Of a stretch of DNA of 9,890 bases, positions 1-6,533 are shown piece after piece. Under the pieces are notes generated by a model that ran no database searches, was not told the DNA's origin, and worked only from the letters and a program-made list of their open reading frames with translations. The position numbers were made by a program, and so were the translations under genes. Position 1 is the stretch's first letter; each line of letters begins with the position of its first letter. Origin of the DNA: AC-32 sp035518635 (GTDB lineage: Bacteria > Actinomycetota > Thermoleophilia > Gaiellales > Gaiellaceae); NCBI GenBank assembly GCA_035518635.1, contig DATIXI010000058.1, forward strand, positions 1 through 9,890. Reading direction: 5' to 3'.

Positions 1-80
1 GCGGCAGGATGCTCTACGGTCCCGCGCGTCGGCCAGGTCGCCGGCAAGACAGCTAGCACTTCGCTCGAAAGGAGACCCAG

Positions 81-365
81 ATGCATGCACTCGTCGTGCG
101 CGTGACGATCCATGACGCTGACCGCACTCGGGAGGTGCTCAACAGCCAGGTCGTGCCGCAGGCCTCGGGCGCATCCGGTTTCAAGACGGGCTACTGGACG
201 TGGTCGACCAGCGGGGGAGAGTTGAACGGGCTCTCGATGCTCATCTTCGACTCGGAGGAGAACGCACGGGCGGCGGGCGAACGGATCAGCGCGATCGCGG
301 CTGACGCGTCCGACGACGTCACGCTCGACGGCACCGAGGTCCGAGAGGTCGTCGCGTCGGCCTGA
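81..365 (+). CDS. Small dimeric alpha/beta-barrel-like protein (monooxygenase/stress-domain type), function unknown
   Basis: The product is a 94-residue soluble protein with no signal peptide or membrane segment. The start MHALVVRVTIHD, a central GFKTGYWTW segment, the strand LSMLIFDSEENARAA and the terminal VREVVASA give the beta-alpha-beta-beta pattern of the small ferredoxin-like proteins (antibiotic-biosynthesis-monooxygenase/EthD-like superfamily), which normally act as dimers. I recognise the general fold but not a substrate, so no reaction is claimed. The ATG at 81 is preceded by AAGGAGA about 6 nt upstream, which supports this start. The gene stands alone and converges on tRNA-Ser, with 18 nt between the stop and the tRNA 3' end. 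It could equally be a non-enzymatic stress protein. Confidence 0.8.
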   Translation: MHALVVRVTIHDADRTREVLNSQVVPQASGASGFKTGYWTWSTSGGELNGLSMLIFDSEENARAAGERISAIAADASDDVTLDGTEVREVVASA

Positions 366-383
366 CGTAGTCGAGGCAAGGGA

Positions 384-472
384 CGGCGGGGGTGGGATTC
401 GAACCCACGGGCGCCCTTTCGAGCGCCAGCGGTTTTCAAGACCGCCCCATTCGTCCGCTCTGGCACCCCGCC
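384..472 (-). tRNA. tRNA-Ser (anticodon UGA)
   Basis: Read on the minus strand, this is an 89-nt type II tRNA. The acceptor stem is GGCGGGG (472-466) paired with CCCCGCC (391-385), with discriminator G at 384. The anticodon stem-loop GGT-CTTGAAA-ACC puts anticodon TGA at 438-436. A long variable arm (GGCGCTCGAAAGGGCGCC region) is diagnostic of Ser. The T arm is GTGGG-TTCGAAT-CCCAC. The discriminator is followed by TCC, so CCA is not encoded and must be added after transcription. The gene lies 91 nt downstream of serS on the same strand, so it could be read from the serS transcript or from its own promoter. A GACAAT hexamer about 8 nt upstream of the 5' end is a weak -10 candidate without a convincing -35. 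Confidence 0.97.
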
Positions 473-516
473 GGGCACTCATTGTCGCAGCGGCCGGGCC
501 GGAATGACCTGCGCTC

Positions 517-550
517 ACCCGTCCAAGTAACAGTCTGTACTAAGTCGGGT
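517..550. repeat. Imperfect inverted repeat between serS and tRNA-Ser
   Basis: ACCCG (517-521) pairs with CGGGT (546-550), and AGTA pairs with TACT further in. Mismatches interrupt the arms, which close on a loop of about 8 nt. On the serS/tRNA strand no T-run follows, so it is a poor intrinsic terminator. It could be an RNA processing stem between mRNA and tRNA, a weak terminator or chance. The rest of the 91-nt gap (473-563) shows nothing else I can support. Confidence 0.3.
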
Positions 551-563
551 TGGGCCTGACCGA

Positions 564-1787
564 TCAGCCGCCGAGGCGGGGAGGGGCGCCGAACTGCGTC
601 AGAACCTCGGGGACGGCGATCGCGCCGCCCTCGTCCTGGAAGTTCTCCATCAGCGCGATCAGGCAGCGGGCGGTCATGGCCGTCCCGTTCAGCGTGTGCA
701 CCGGCTCCAGCTTGCCCTCGCGCCGGAAGCGGACGCCGAGCCGGCGCGCCTGATAGTCGGTCGTGTTCGAGGTCGACGTGATCTCCCGGTAGCGCCCCTG
801 GCCCGGGAACCAGGCCTCGATGTCGTACTTCTTCGCCGCCGAGGCGCCGAGGTCGCCCGCCGCCACGTTGACGACGCGGTAGGAGAAGCCGAGCTCCTGG
901 ACGAGCTCCTCCTCGACCGCGAGCAGCGCGTCGTGCTCTTCGGTCGACCGCTCCGGCTCGCAGAAGACGAACATCTCGACCTTGTCGAACTGGTGGACGC
1001 GGAACATGCCGCGTGTGTCCTTGCCGGCGGCACCCGACTCGCGGCGGAAGTTCGTCGAGTAGCCGGCGTAGCGCCGCGGCAGCGAGTCGAGCTCTTCGCC
1101 CATGTGGAAGCTCGCGAGGCCGACCTCCGAGGTCCCGGTGAGGAAGAGCTCGTCCCGCTCGACCCGGTAGATGTTGACCTCGTCGGTAGGGAGGAAGCCG
1201 GTCCCGTACATCGCCTCCTCGCGGACCAGGACCGGCGGCAGGACCGGGACGAAGCCCTTCGCGGTCACGCGGTCGAGCGCGAACCGGTAGAGCGCCAGCT
1301 CGACGAGCGCGGCGTCGCCGACGCGGTAGGCGAAGCGCGAGCCGGAGACCCGGGCCGCGCGCTCGAGGTCGATCCAGCCGTGCGGCGCCGACAGGTCGAG
1401 GTGGTCGCGCGGCTCGAAGTCGAACGACGGCTTCTCGCCGACCTGCCTGAGCTCGACCGCATCCTCCTCCGTCATGCCGTCCGGAACGGACGGGTCGGGC
1501 GGGTTCGGGACGCGGTCGAGAAGCTCCTGCCGCCTCTGCGCTGCCTCCTCGTGCTCGGCCTCGACCTGTTGGAGCTTCGCCTTCAGCTCCTTCAGCTGCT
1601 CGAGCTGCTCCGGCGAGGGCTTGCCCTTCGTCTTCGTCTGCGCCCGGAGCTCGCTCGCCTCCGTCTCGAGCTCGCGCCACCGCGTGTCGGCCTCGAGCAG
1701 CTCGTCGAAGACCTCGGCGGCTCCCTTGCGGGCGAGGGCGGCGCGGTAGCCCTCGGGATCGGCCCGCGCGGCTCTGAGGTCGATCAA
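564..1787 (-). CDS. serS: Seryl-tRNA synthetase
   Basis: This cytosolic class II aminoacyl-tRNA synthetase charges tRNA-Ser with serine using ATP. The 407 residues fit the family. The N-terminal MIDLRAARADPEGYRAAL is followed by a charged antiparallel coiled-coil arm (about residues 29-95) that grips the long variable arm of tRNA-Ser. The catalytic core has TGTSE (217-221), class II motif 2 in FRRESGAAGKDTRGMFRVHQFDKVE (247-271) and motif 3 in NGTAMTARCLIALMENFQ (367-384). The start is TTG at 1787. It is chosen because the MIDLR N-terminus matches the family and because it overlaps the TGA of the upstream cytochrome gene as TTGA, suggesting translational coupling. An AAGGG directly abutting the TTG is too close to be a normal ribosome site. 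Its substrate tRNA-Ser lies immediately downstream. Confidence 0.98.
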   Translation of the reverse strand: MIDLRAARADPEGYRAALARKGAAEVFDELLEADTRWRELETEASELRAQTKTKGKPSPEQLEQLKELKAKLQQVEAEHEEAAQRRQELLDRVPNPPDPSVPDGMTEEDAVELRQVGEKPSFDFEPRDHLDLSAPHGWIDLERAARVSGSRFAYRVGDAALVELALYRFALDRVTAKGFVPVLPPVLVREEAMYGTGFLPTDEVNIYRVERDELFLTGTSEVGLASFHMGEELDSLPRRYAGYSTNFRRESGAAGKDTRGMFRVHQFDKVEMFVFCEPERSTEEHDALLAVEEELVQELGFSYRVVNVAAGDLGASAAKKYDIEAWFPGQGRYREITSTSNTTDYQARRLGVRFRREGKLEPVHTLNGTAMTARCLIALMENFQDEGGAIAVPEVLTQFGAPPRLGG

Positions 1788-2215
1788 CCCTTCGTCGTCA
1801 GGTAGGCGACGAGGTCGGCGATCTGCTGCTGGGAGAGCTGCGCCCCGAAGTCCGGCATGATGTTCTGGTACCCGGACTCGACGTAGGCGCCGGGGTCCTG
1901 GATCGACTGGTGGACGAAGTCGGCCTCCGAGCCCATGTTCGCCTTCTTCGCCAGGTCGGCGAGCTTGTCCAGGTCGGGGCCGACGGTTGCGGTCGACCCG
2001 GCCGGCGTGAACGTGTGGCAGCCGTCGCAGCCCTTCGACTTGAAGAGCGCCGCGCCGGCGGTTGCGCTGCCCTTGACCCCGGCACCCGAGGGCTGCGTCG
2101 ACGTCGTCGCCACCGTGCCGACCACCGTCTCCGGCGTGGCCGAGACCGTCTTGCCCCCGCCGCAGCCGGCGAGCAGCAGGACCGAGACCCCGAGGAGCGG
2201 CGCAAGGCGGCGCAT
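1784..2215 (-). CDS. Monohaem c-type cytochrome, lipoprotein
   Basis: The product is a 143-residue exported electron carrier. The N-terminus MRRLAPLLGVSVLLLAGC is a lipoprotein signal with lipobox LLAG and Cys18 as the acylation site, so the mature protein should be tethered to the outer face of the membrane. A Gly/Ser/Thr-rich linker (about 19-50) leads to a class I cytochrome c domain. This has the haem attachment motif CDGCH (Cys63, Cys66, His67) and a likely axial Met120 in NIMPDF, and it ends with the usual C-terminal helix LSQQQIADLVAYLTTKG. The ATG at 2215 is chosen because it gives the complete signal peptide; a longer open frame upstream is antisense to real coding sequence. It lies 11 nt after the membrane-protein gene and overlaps serS by 4 nt. 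Its redox partners are unknown, and no oxidase subunit is present in the window. Confidence 0.92.
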   Translation of the reverse strand: MRRLAPLLGVSVLLLAGCGGGKTVSATPETVVGTVATTSTQPSGAGVKGSATAGAALFKSKGCDGCHTFTPAGSTATVGPDLDKLADLAKKANMGSEADFVHQSIQDPGAYVESGYQNIMPDFGAQLSQQQIADLVAYLTTKG

Positions 2216-2226
2216 GGGCAGCGAGT

Positions 2227-3750
2227 CTAATCGAGCGGGCCGAGGCGCTCGCCGCTTCGTCCGAGCCACACCCAGAGGATCACCGCCGAGCCGGCGCCTG
2301 CTCCCGCGACGTCGGCTGGCGCGTCGTTGACGAGAAACGAGACCACGAGCGCAACGAGCAGCGCGTCGAGGACGGCCAGGCGCGGCCTCCTGAGCGCGAC
2401 CCAGACCAGGCCTACGATGCTGACCGCGACGATCACCGGCGCGTGCACGCTCGCGGTGAGCTGCGCCTCGGAGAGATGGAGCCGCCGGAACAGGTCGTGC
2501 GCGAGCGTCCCGGGCCCACCGCCGACCGCGCGCGTGACGTGGCTCGAGCCGCCGATTGCCGCGTCGAGCCCGACGAGCGCGAAGGCGGCGCCCACGGCGG
2601 CCGCGACTACGACCGCCGCTCGCATCAGGCTTGCCCGCGACATCCGGAGCCCGAGCGTCACGAAGCCGGCGAGGAACGTCACGAGCCCACCACCGTCGGC
2701 GCCGATCGAGCTCGCCGCCGTGCCCGCTGCGATCAGCAGCGCGACCACGGGGAGCGCGCGAAGCCCCGCGAGCAGGCCGAGGACGAGTGCGGGGGAGAGC
2801 AGCAGGGTCTCGACCTCGTTGTTCATCCCGTAGAAGCGCCCGCCGGCCTCGGCGCGGGGGCCGAGCGCGGCGAGGCTGTTCCACTCCGGTGCGCCCCACA
2901 TCACGCCGAACAGGAAGACGAACAGCGCCGCCAGCCCGAGCGCGAGCGCCCAGCGAGGCCGCAGGAACCAGCCGGCCGCGAGCGCGATCGCCGAGCCCAC
3001 CAGCGGGAGCAGGACCGCGGTCTGACCGAAGCGCGTGAGGCCGGCCGAGCTCAGCAGGACGGCTGCGACGAGACAGGCCGGCCCGGCGAAGAACGCAGCG
3101 CGCCCGAGCCAGGCCGCGCCCGAGAGGAACGCCACGAGCGCGAACGCTGCCATCACCGAAGCGAGCTCGATCTCGGCCGTCAGGCGGGAGTCGCGCGCGT
3201 GAACAAGACGGGTCTCGAGCCAGCGGACGTGGCCGAGCGGATCGGCGGACGCCCGCGAGCGGACGATCGGGCGCTCGCCCCGCTCGAGGTCGCGCGCCGA
3301 GAGGGCGACGTCCCCGATCGCGACGAGCCCGTCGACGTGCGTCGAGCTCGACGTCAGCACTCCGCGGTAGCCCGGTCCGACCACAGCGATCGGGTAGCGC
3401 GCGAGGTTCCCGTGTTTGCCCGGGGGCGGGAGCGCGACGTAGAAGGTCGTCTCCGCGGGCCGCCGTGACAGCGTGATCAGCGGCTTGCCCTGCGGGACGC
3501 CGCCGTGCAGGAGGACGTTCCCCTGCTTCCCGCGCAGGAGGGCGGCCAGAGCGGCGCGGCGCGTCACCGTCTCGCCTCCTCCCGGCGAGACGAGCCCGTG
3601 AGCCGCCCGCGGAGACGAGAAGACCGGGGAGGAGGCCGGCGCGACGATCACAGCGACGCGCTCGGGCGGCGCGGCGGCTGCGGTTCCGGCGGCGCAAGCG
3701 GCGAGTCCGAGCCCCAGAGCTACAATCCAGGTGGACCTACGCGCCTTCAA
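2227..3750 (-). CDS. Polytopic membrane protein with exported N-terminal domain, function unknown
   Basis: Residues 1-28 form a signal peptide (MKARRSTW, then a hydrophobic run ending in AAAAP). An extracytoplasmic domain of roughly 160 residues follows. From about residue 195 to the end there are some 10-11 hydrophobic segments. Conserved-looking polar motifs sit between helices: GGRFYGMNNEVETLL (303-317), SSIGADGGGLVTF (347-359) and FLVNDAPAD (472-480). I recall a similar RFYGxxNE / Gly-rich / ND pattern in large uncharacterised membrane proteins of Gram-positive bacteria, but cannot name a function. The TTG start at 3750 is inferred because it gives a textbook signal peptide. No Shine-Dalgarno is visible, and the frame upstream only runs antisense to htpX. 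It is the likely first gene of the leftward operon. The alternative is a shorter start, which would lose the signal peptide. Confidence 0.8.
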   Translation of the reverse strand: MKARRSTWIVALGLGLAACAAGTAAAAPPERVAVIVAPASSPVFSSPRAAHGLVSPGGGETVTRRAALAALLRGKQGNVLLHGGVPQGKPLITLSRRPAETTFYVALPPPGKHGNLARYPIAVVGPGYRGVLTSSSTHVDGLVAIGDVALSARDLERGERPIVRSRASADPLGHVRWLETRLVHARDSRLTAEIELASVMAAFALVAFLSGAAWLGRAAFFAGPACLVAAVLLSSAGLTRFGQTAVLLPLVGSAIALAAGWFLRPRWALALGLAALFVFLFGVMWGAPEWNSLAALGPRAEAGGRFYGMNNEVETLLLSPALVLGLLAGLRALPVVALLIAAGTAASSIGADGGGLVTFLAGFVTLGLRMSRASLMRAAVVVAAAVGAAFALVGLDAAIGGSSHVTRAVGGGPGTLAHDLFRRLHLSEAQLTASVHAPVIVAVSIVGLVWVALRRPRLAVLDALLVALVVSFLVNDAPADVAGAGAGSAVILWVWLGRSGERLGPLD

Positions 3751-3756
3751 GGAGGG
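3721..3756 (+). promoter_or_regulatory. Candidate htpX -10 element and Shine-Dalgarno inside the divergent gene's 5' end
   Basis: TACAAT at 3721-3726 matches the sigma-70-type -10 consensus in 5 of 6 positions, but no convincing -35 lies 16-18 nt upstream. A strong Shine-Dalgarno, AAGGAGGG (3749-3756), sits 9 nt before the htpX ATG. The SD overlaps, on the opposite strand, the TTG start of the leftward membrane-protein gene. The htpX promoter and leader would therefore lie within the signal-peptide codons of its neighbour. The SD is certain; the -10 is tentative. Confidence 0.45.
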
Positions 3757-3765
3757 CGATTCTCG

Positions 3766-4674
3766 ATGAAACGCAAGGCTTACGGACGGGACTTTGGGCT
3801 GACGTCGCGGATGCTCCTTACGAGCTTCCTGCTCGGGCTTCTCTACGTGCTCTTCGCCGTCGTTCTGTTCTCCGTCTTCAACGTCGGCCTCTACTTCGGA
3901 ATCATCATCATCGGCGGCCTGGCGTTCTTCCAGTACTTCACCTCCGACAAGCTCGCGCTGCGCGCTTCCGGCGCGAGGATCGTGAGCGAGGAGGAGGCGC
4001 CGCAGCTGCACGCGATGATCGAGCGCCTCTGCGGGATGGCCGACCTGAAGAAGCCGCGCGTCGCCATCGTCGATACCCCGATGCCGAACGCGTTCGCGAC
4101 CGGCCGCAACCAGAAGCGCGCCGTCGTCGCGGTCACAACTGGCCTCTGGGACCGCCTGGACGAGAAGGAGATCGAGGGCGTTCTGGCGCACGAGCTGACG
4201 CACATCGCCAACCGCGACGTCCTGGTCATGACCCTGGCGTCGTTCTTCGCCATGCTCGCCGGGCTGATGACCCGCATCGGCCTCTACAGCGGCATGTTCG
4301 GCGGGCGCGGCAACAACAACAACACTGTGCCGGTCTGGCTGATCGTCGCCGTCGTCTCGATCGTGACCTACGCGATCAGCTGGGTCCTGATCCGCACGCT
4401 GTCGCGCTACCGCGAGTACGCGGCCGACCGCGGCTCGGCGGTGATCACCGGCGCTCCGGAGTACCTGATGAGCGCGCTGCAGAAGATCTCGAGCCAGATG
4501 ACGCTGATCCCGCAGAAGGACCTCCGCGAGGTCCAGGGCGTGAGCGCCCTCTTCATCTTCCCTCCGAGCGTGAAGAAGAGCCTCTCGGAGCTCTTCATGG
4601 ACCACCCCCCGCTCGAGAAGCGCCTGGCCGCCCTCGCCGAGATCGCCCGGGAGATGGGGCGTCCGGTCGACTGA
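3766..4674 (+). CDS. htpX: Zinc metalloprotease HtpX (M48 family)
   Basis: This is an integral membrane zinc endopeptidase that degrades misfolded membrane proteins, a quality-control partner of envelope-stress systems. It has 302 residues, normal for the family. Two N-terminal transmembrane segments (about 16-38 and 40-57) precede the catalytic domain. The zinc motif is HELTH (His142, Glu143, His146), with the third ligand Glu217 in SRYREYAADR. Further hydrophobic segments lie at about 153-175 and 188-210. The C-terminal MDHPPLEKRLAAL is typical. The ATG at 3766 is fixed by the strong upstream AAGGAGGG. pspAB follows after 8 nt, suggesting one transcript. HtpX next to PspAB is an actinobacterial arrangement linked to the Psp response. 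Confidence 0.96.
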   Translation: MKRKAYGRDFGLTSRMLLTSFLLGLLYVLFAVVLFSVFNVGLYFGIIIIGGLAFFQYFTSDKLALRASGARIVSEEEAPQLHAMIERLCGMADLKKPRVAIVDTPMPNAFATGRNQKRAVVAVTTGLWDRLDEKEIEGVLAHELTHIANRDVLVMTLASFFAMLAGLMTRIGLYSGMFGGRGNNNNTVPVWLIVAVVSIVTYAISWVLIRTLSRYREYAADRGSAVITGAPEYLMSALQKISSQMTLIPQKDLREVQGVSALFIFPPSVKKSLSELFMDHPPLEKRLAALAEIAREMGRPVD

Positions 4675-4682
4675 GCTAGTCG

Positions 4683-5261
4683 TTGGGCCTCCGGGACGCT
4701 CTCTTCGGGCGCAGCAAGCTCAAGGATCCGGCGAGTGACGACCGCCTGTTCGCGATGTCGACGGCGCGGATCACGCTCCAGTCCGACCTCGACCTGAAGC
4801 CGGCCGGCGCGGCCGGCGTCTGCTTCAGGGCGCTCTCGGCCGAGTCGTTCATCCGCGCCGAGAACGACCTTCAGGAGCTGCTCGACGCGGTTGCGAAGGA
4901 GTCGGGCTCGCAGGTCGAGCGCAAGACCGACGACCTCGGCTACGAGTGGCTCGTCGTCCGGGACCAGGATTTCGAGGACCTGGTGACGACCGTCCACGTC
5001 GTCGCCTCCGAGCTCGAGGCGCGCGGCTTCGGGCCGCAGCTGCTCGCGGCGGTCTTCCCGTTCGACGGCAACTTCAAGGAGAAGCGCGTCTACTGGATCT
5101 ACGGCTTCAAGCCGGGCGCGTTCTGGCCGTTCGTTCCGACCGGGGAGGGTCAGGAACGTGACAACGCGGAGGAGCTCGAGCTGAAGGCCAAGATGGAGAA
5201 AGAGCTTCCCGTGGAGCAGGACCTCACCCGCTGGTTCGGGCTGTTCAACGCGCCTCTCTAA
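4683..5261 (+). CDS. pspAB: PspA-associated protein PspAB
   Basis: The product is 192 residues, cytosolic, with no membrane segment. The N-terminus MGLRDALFGRSKL, the internal TARITLQSDLDLKPAGAAGVCFRAL, the YEWLVVRDQDFEDLVTTVHVVASELE segment and the KRVYWIYGFKPGAFWPFVP stretch match my memory of the PspAB family. That family is associated by gene neighbourhood with PspA and HtpX in actinobacteria; its biochemical role is not established. The TTG start at 4683 is chosen because it supplies the conserved MGLxDALxGR beginning; no clear ribosome site precedes it. It lies 8 nt after the htpX stop, so expression is probably coupled to htpX. The likely role is as an accessory or regulator of the PspA envelope-stress machinery. 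Confidence 0.88.
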   Translation: MGLRDALFGRSKLKDPASDDRLFAMSTARITLQSDLDLKPAGAAGVCFRALSAESFIRAENDLQELLDAVAKESGSQVERKTDDLGYEWLVVRDQDFEDLVTTVHVVASELEARGFGPQLLAAVFPFDGNFKEKRVYWIYGFKPGAFWPFVPTGEGQERDNAEELELKAKMEKELPVEQDLTRWFGLFNAPL

Positions 5262-5275
5262 AGGGCTTGCAAGAC

Positions 5276-5293
5276 GACCGTGCCGGCACGGTC
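5276..5293. terminator. Perfect 18-bp palindrome after pspAB; hairpin, possible T-less terminator
   Basis: GACCGTGCCGGCACGGTC is a perfect palindrome beginning 15 nt after the pspAB TAA. As RNA it can fold as a 7-bp GC-rich stem with a CCGG loop. No T-run follows on either strand. Its position right after a convergent operon fits a hairpin-only terminator of the kind proposed in high-GC actinobacteria. A dimeric-regulator site is the alternative. The symmetry is certain; the function is inferred. Confidence 0.5.
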
Positions 5294-5299
5294 TCTGGT

Positions 5300-5499
5300 C
5301 GGCATCGCGAGCGACGCCTTAGATGGGCGATCGGCAAGGAGCTGCCGCGCTACGTCGACGCGTACAACCGGACGATCCGGAGCCGGCGCGCGCGAGGCTC
5401 GTCGGCCTCTCGGCCGGCGGCTACGGCACCGTGTTCCTGGCCCTGGACGCCGTCACGTGGCTGCGGCTCGCGCTCACGCACCTGACGCCCGCGCGCTAG
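5300..5499 (+). pseudogene. Degraded esterase-family alpha/beta hydrolase fragment (frameshifted)
   Basis: Two frames together resemble the middle of a putative-esterase (PF00756-type) serine hydrolase. The frame starting at 5267 gives WAIGKELPRYVDAYNRTI (ending near 5372), matching the family's ELxxYVDxxYRT helix. The frame of the ATG at 5323 then gives ARLVGLSAGGYGT (about 5395-5433), the nucleophile elbow G-L-S-A-G-G with the catalytic serine. One indel between about 5372 and 5392 would join them. The elbow frame runs only 23 more codons to a TAG at 5497-5499 and lacks the Asp/His region. The 5' part of the gene is also missing. This is best read as a decayed, internally deleted hydrolase gene. 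A sequencing indel could explain the frame change but not the missing ends. Its stop shares the palindrome CTAG (5496-5499) with the convergent pspAA stop. Confidence 0.65.
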
Positions 5500-5783
5500 C
5501 TCGGCAGATCCGGGATCAGGCCCTCGTCCTCGAAGAGGCGGCGCGCCTCCTCGAGCGAAAGGTCGTCGGGCGGGATGATCGCCTCCGAGGCCGAGAGGTC
5601 CTCGTCCGGAACCCGGACGCCGTTCGTCCGTACCGCGTCGGCCATCCGCCGCAGCAGCTCCGAGAGCGCCTCCTCGTCGCCGCGCTCGACGGCCGCGCCG
5701 GCCTGGTCGTCGATGTCGTTGAGGCCCTTCGCGACCTCGTCGTCGACCTCGTACCGGCCCTCGCTCATCAGCCGCACGATCAC
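5496..5783 (-). CDS. pspAA: PspA-associated protein PspAA
   Basis: This 95-residue acidic cytosolic protein begins MIVRLMSEGRYEVDDEVAKGLNDIDDQ, the characteristic PspAA opening. It continues with an acidic helix-rich middle (AVERGDEEALSELLRRMADAVRTNG) and a tail PPDDLSLEEARRLFEDEGLIPD. The family is defined by its location next to pspA in actinobacteria and other phyla; it is thought to be a partner of PspA, with no proven biochemical activity. The GTG start at 5783 overlaps the pspA TGA as GTGA, so translation is probably coupled to pspA and the two proteins made together. The TAG stop shares its CTAG with the stop of the convergent hydrolase remnant. Confidence 0.9.
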   Translation of the reverse strand: MIVRLMSEGRYEVDDEVAKGLNDIDDQAGAAVERGDEEALSELLRRMADAVRTNGVRVPDEDLSASEAIIPPDDLSLEEARRLFEDEGLIPDLPS

Positions 5784-6508
5784 TGCTTGAGCTCCTTCTG
5801 CTTGTCGCCGGAGCCGATCTCCGCCTTCATCGCGGCCAGCTCCTTGTCGACCTGGGACTGAGAGGCGAGGGCGCCGAGCTCGCGGTCGAGCTCGGTCTGG
5901 TCGGAGGTGAAGTCCTCGAGCGCGCCGGATGTGGTCAGCTCGTCGATCGCGGCCGCGCGCGCCTGCATCTGCTCGGTCTTGTCCTTCGCGCGCTGGATCG
6001 CGAGGCCGGTGTCTGCCATCTCCTCGCCGATCCCGGTCGCCGCCTCGCCGATCTTCACCTGCGCCTCGGCGGCCGAGTACTGCGCCTTGATCGTCTCCTT
6101 CTGCGTGCGGAAGGCCTCGACCTTGGCCGAGAGCGCCTTCTCGCTCGCCTCGAGCTTCGCCTGCTGCTCCTCGAGCTGCTTCGCCTGCTGGTCGAGGCTC
6201 TGCAGCTGCTGCTGCAACCCGGACTTGCGCTCGAGCGCCTGGCGGGCGAGATCCTCGCGGCCAGCTGCCAGGGCTTCGCGGGCCTGCGAGTCGAGCTTGA
6301 CGACGCTCTGCTCGAGCTGGGTCTCCTGGAGCTGCAGCCGCTTCTTCGCGGTGACCACGTCTGCGATCCCGCGCTTGACGTTCTGCAGCAGCTCGAGTTG
6401 CCGCTCGTACGAGTAGTCGAGAGTCTCCGCCGGGTCCTCGGCGTGGTCGAGCAGCTTCGAGATCTTCGCCTTCATGATTGCCGAAGCCCGTGACATGAGA
6501 CCGGCCAT
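5780..6508 (-). CDS. pspA: Phage shock protein A (PspA/IM30 family)
   Basis: The product is a 242-residue peripheral membrane protein of the ESCRT-III-like PspA/Vipp1 superfamily, which oligomerises on stressed cytoplasmic membrane to limit leakage. The N-terminus MAGLMSRASAIMKAKISKLLDHAEDPAETLDYSYERQLELLQNVK has the amphipathic first helix and the AEDP-x-x-x-LD motif of the family. The rest is almost continuous coiled coil (about 25-215), rich in Gln, Lys, Glu and Ala. The ATG at 6508 has a GAGGAGG ribosome site just upstream, which fixes the start. pspAA overlaps its stop by 4 nt. The promoter must lie in or just beyond the 39-nt gap shared with the divergent hydrolase gene. No sigma or ClgR-type regulator is visible nearby. 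Confidence 0.96.
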   Translation of the reverse strand: MAGLMSRASAIMKAKISKLLDHAEDPAETLDYSYERQLELLQNVKRGIADVVTAKKRLQLQETQLEQSVVKLDSQAREALAAGREDLARQALERKSGLQQQLQSLDQQAKQLEEQQAKLEASEKALSAKVEAFRTQKETIKAQYSAAEAQVKIGEAATGIGEEMADTGLAIQRAKDKTEQMQARAAAIDELTTSGALEDFTSDQTELDRELGALASQSQVDKELAAMKAEIGSGDKQKELKQ

Positions 6509-6533
6509 CCGTCCTCCTCTCGGTCGGAACGTC

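Noticed and set aside
1..80. Possible tail of an upstream gene (frame ending at the TAG 54-56)
   Set aside because: Only 17 codons are in the window and nothing in them is recognisable; apart from the Shine-Dalgarno for the gene at 81 nothing here can be supported.
436..1680. Long open frame (414 codons) on the minus strand across serS
   Set aside because: It is an out-of-frame, Arg/Ala/Gly-rich reading of the serS region, as usual in high-GC DNA; SerS motifs 2 and 3 are in the other frame.
696..1805. 369-codon plus-strand frame opposite serS
   Set aside because: It is antisense to a certain gene, has a skewed Arg/Leu/Glu composition and shows no recognisable domain.
3751..4605. Extension of the leftward membrane-protein frame to 4605
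   Set aside because: The added residues are antisense to HtpX, charged and low-complexity; the signal peptide right after the TTG at 3750 marks the real N-terminus.
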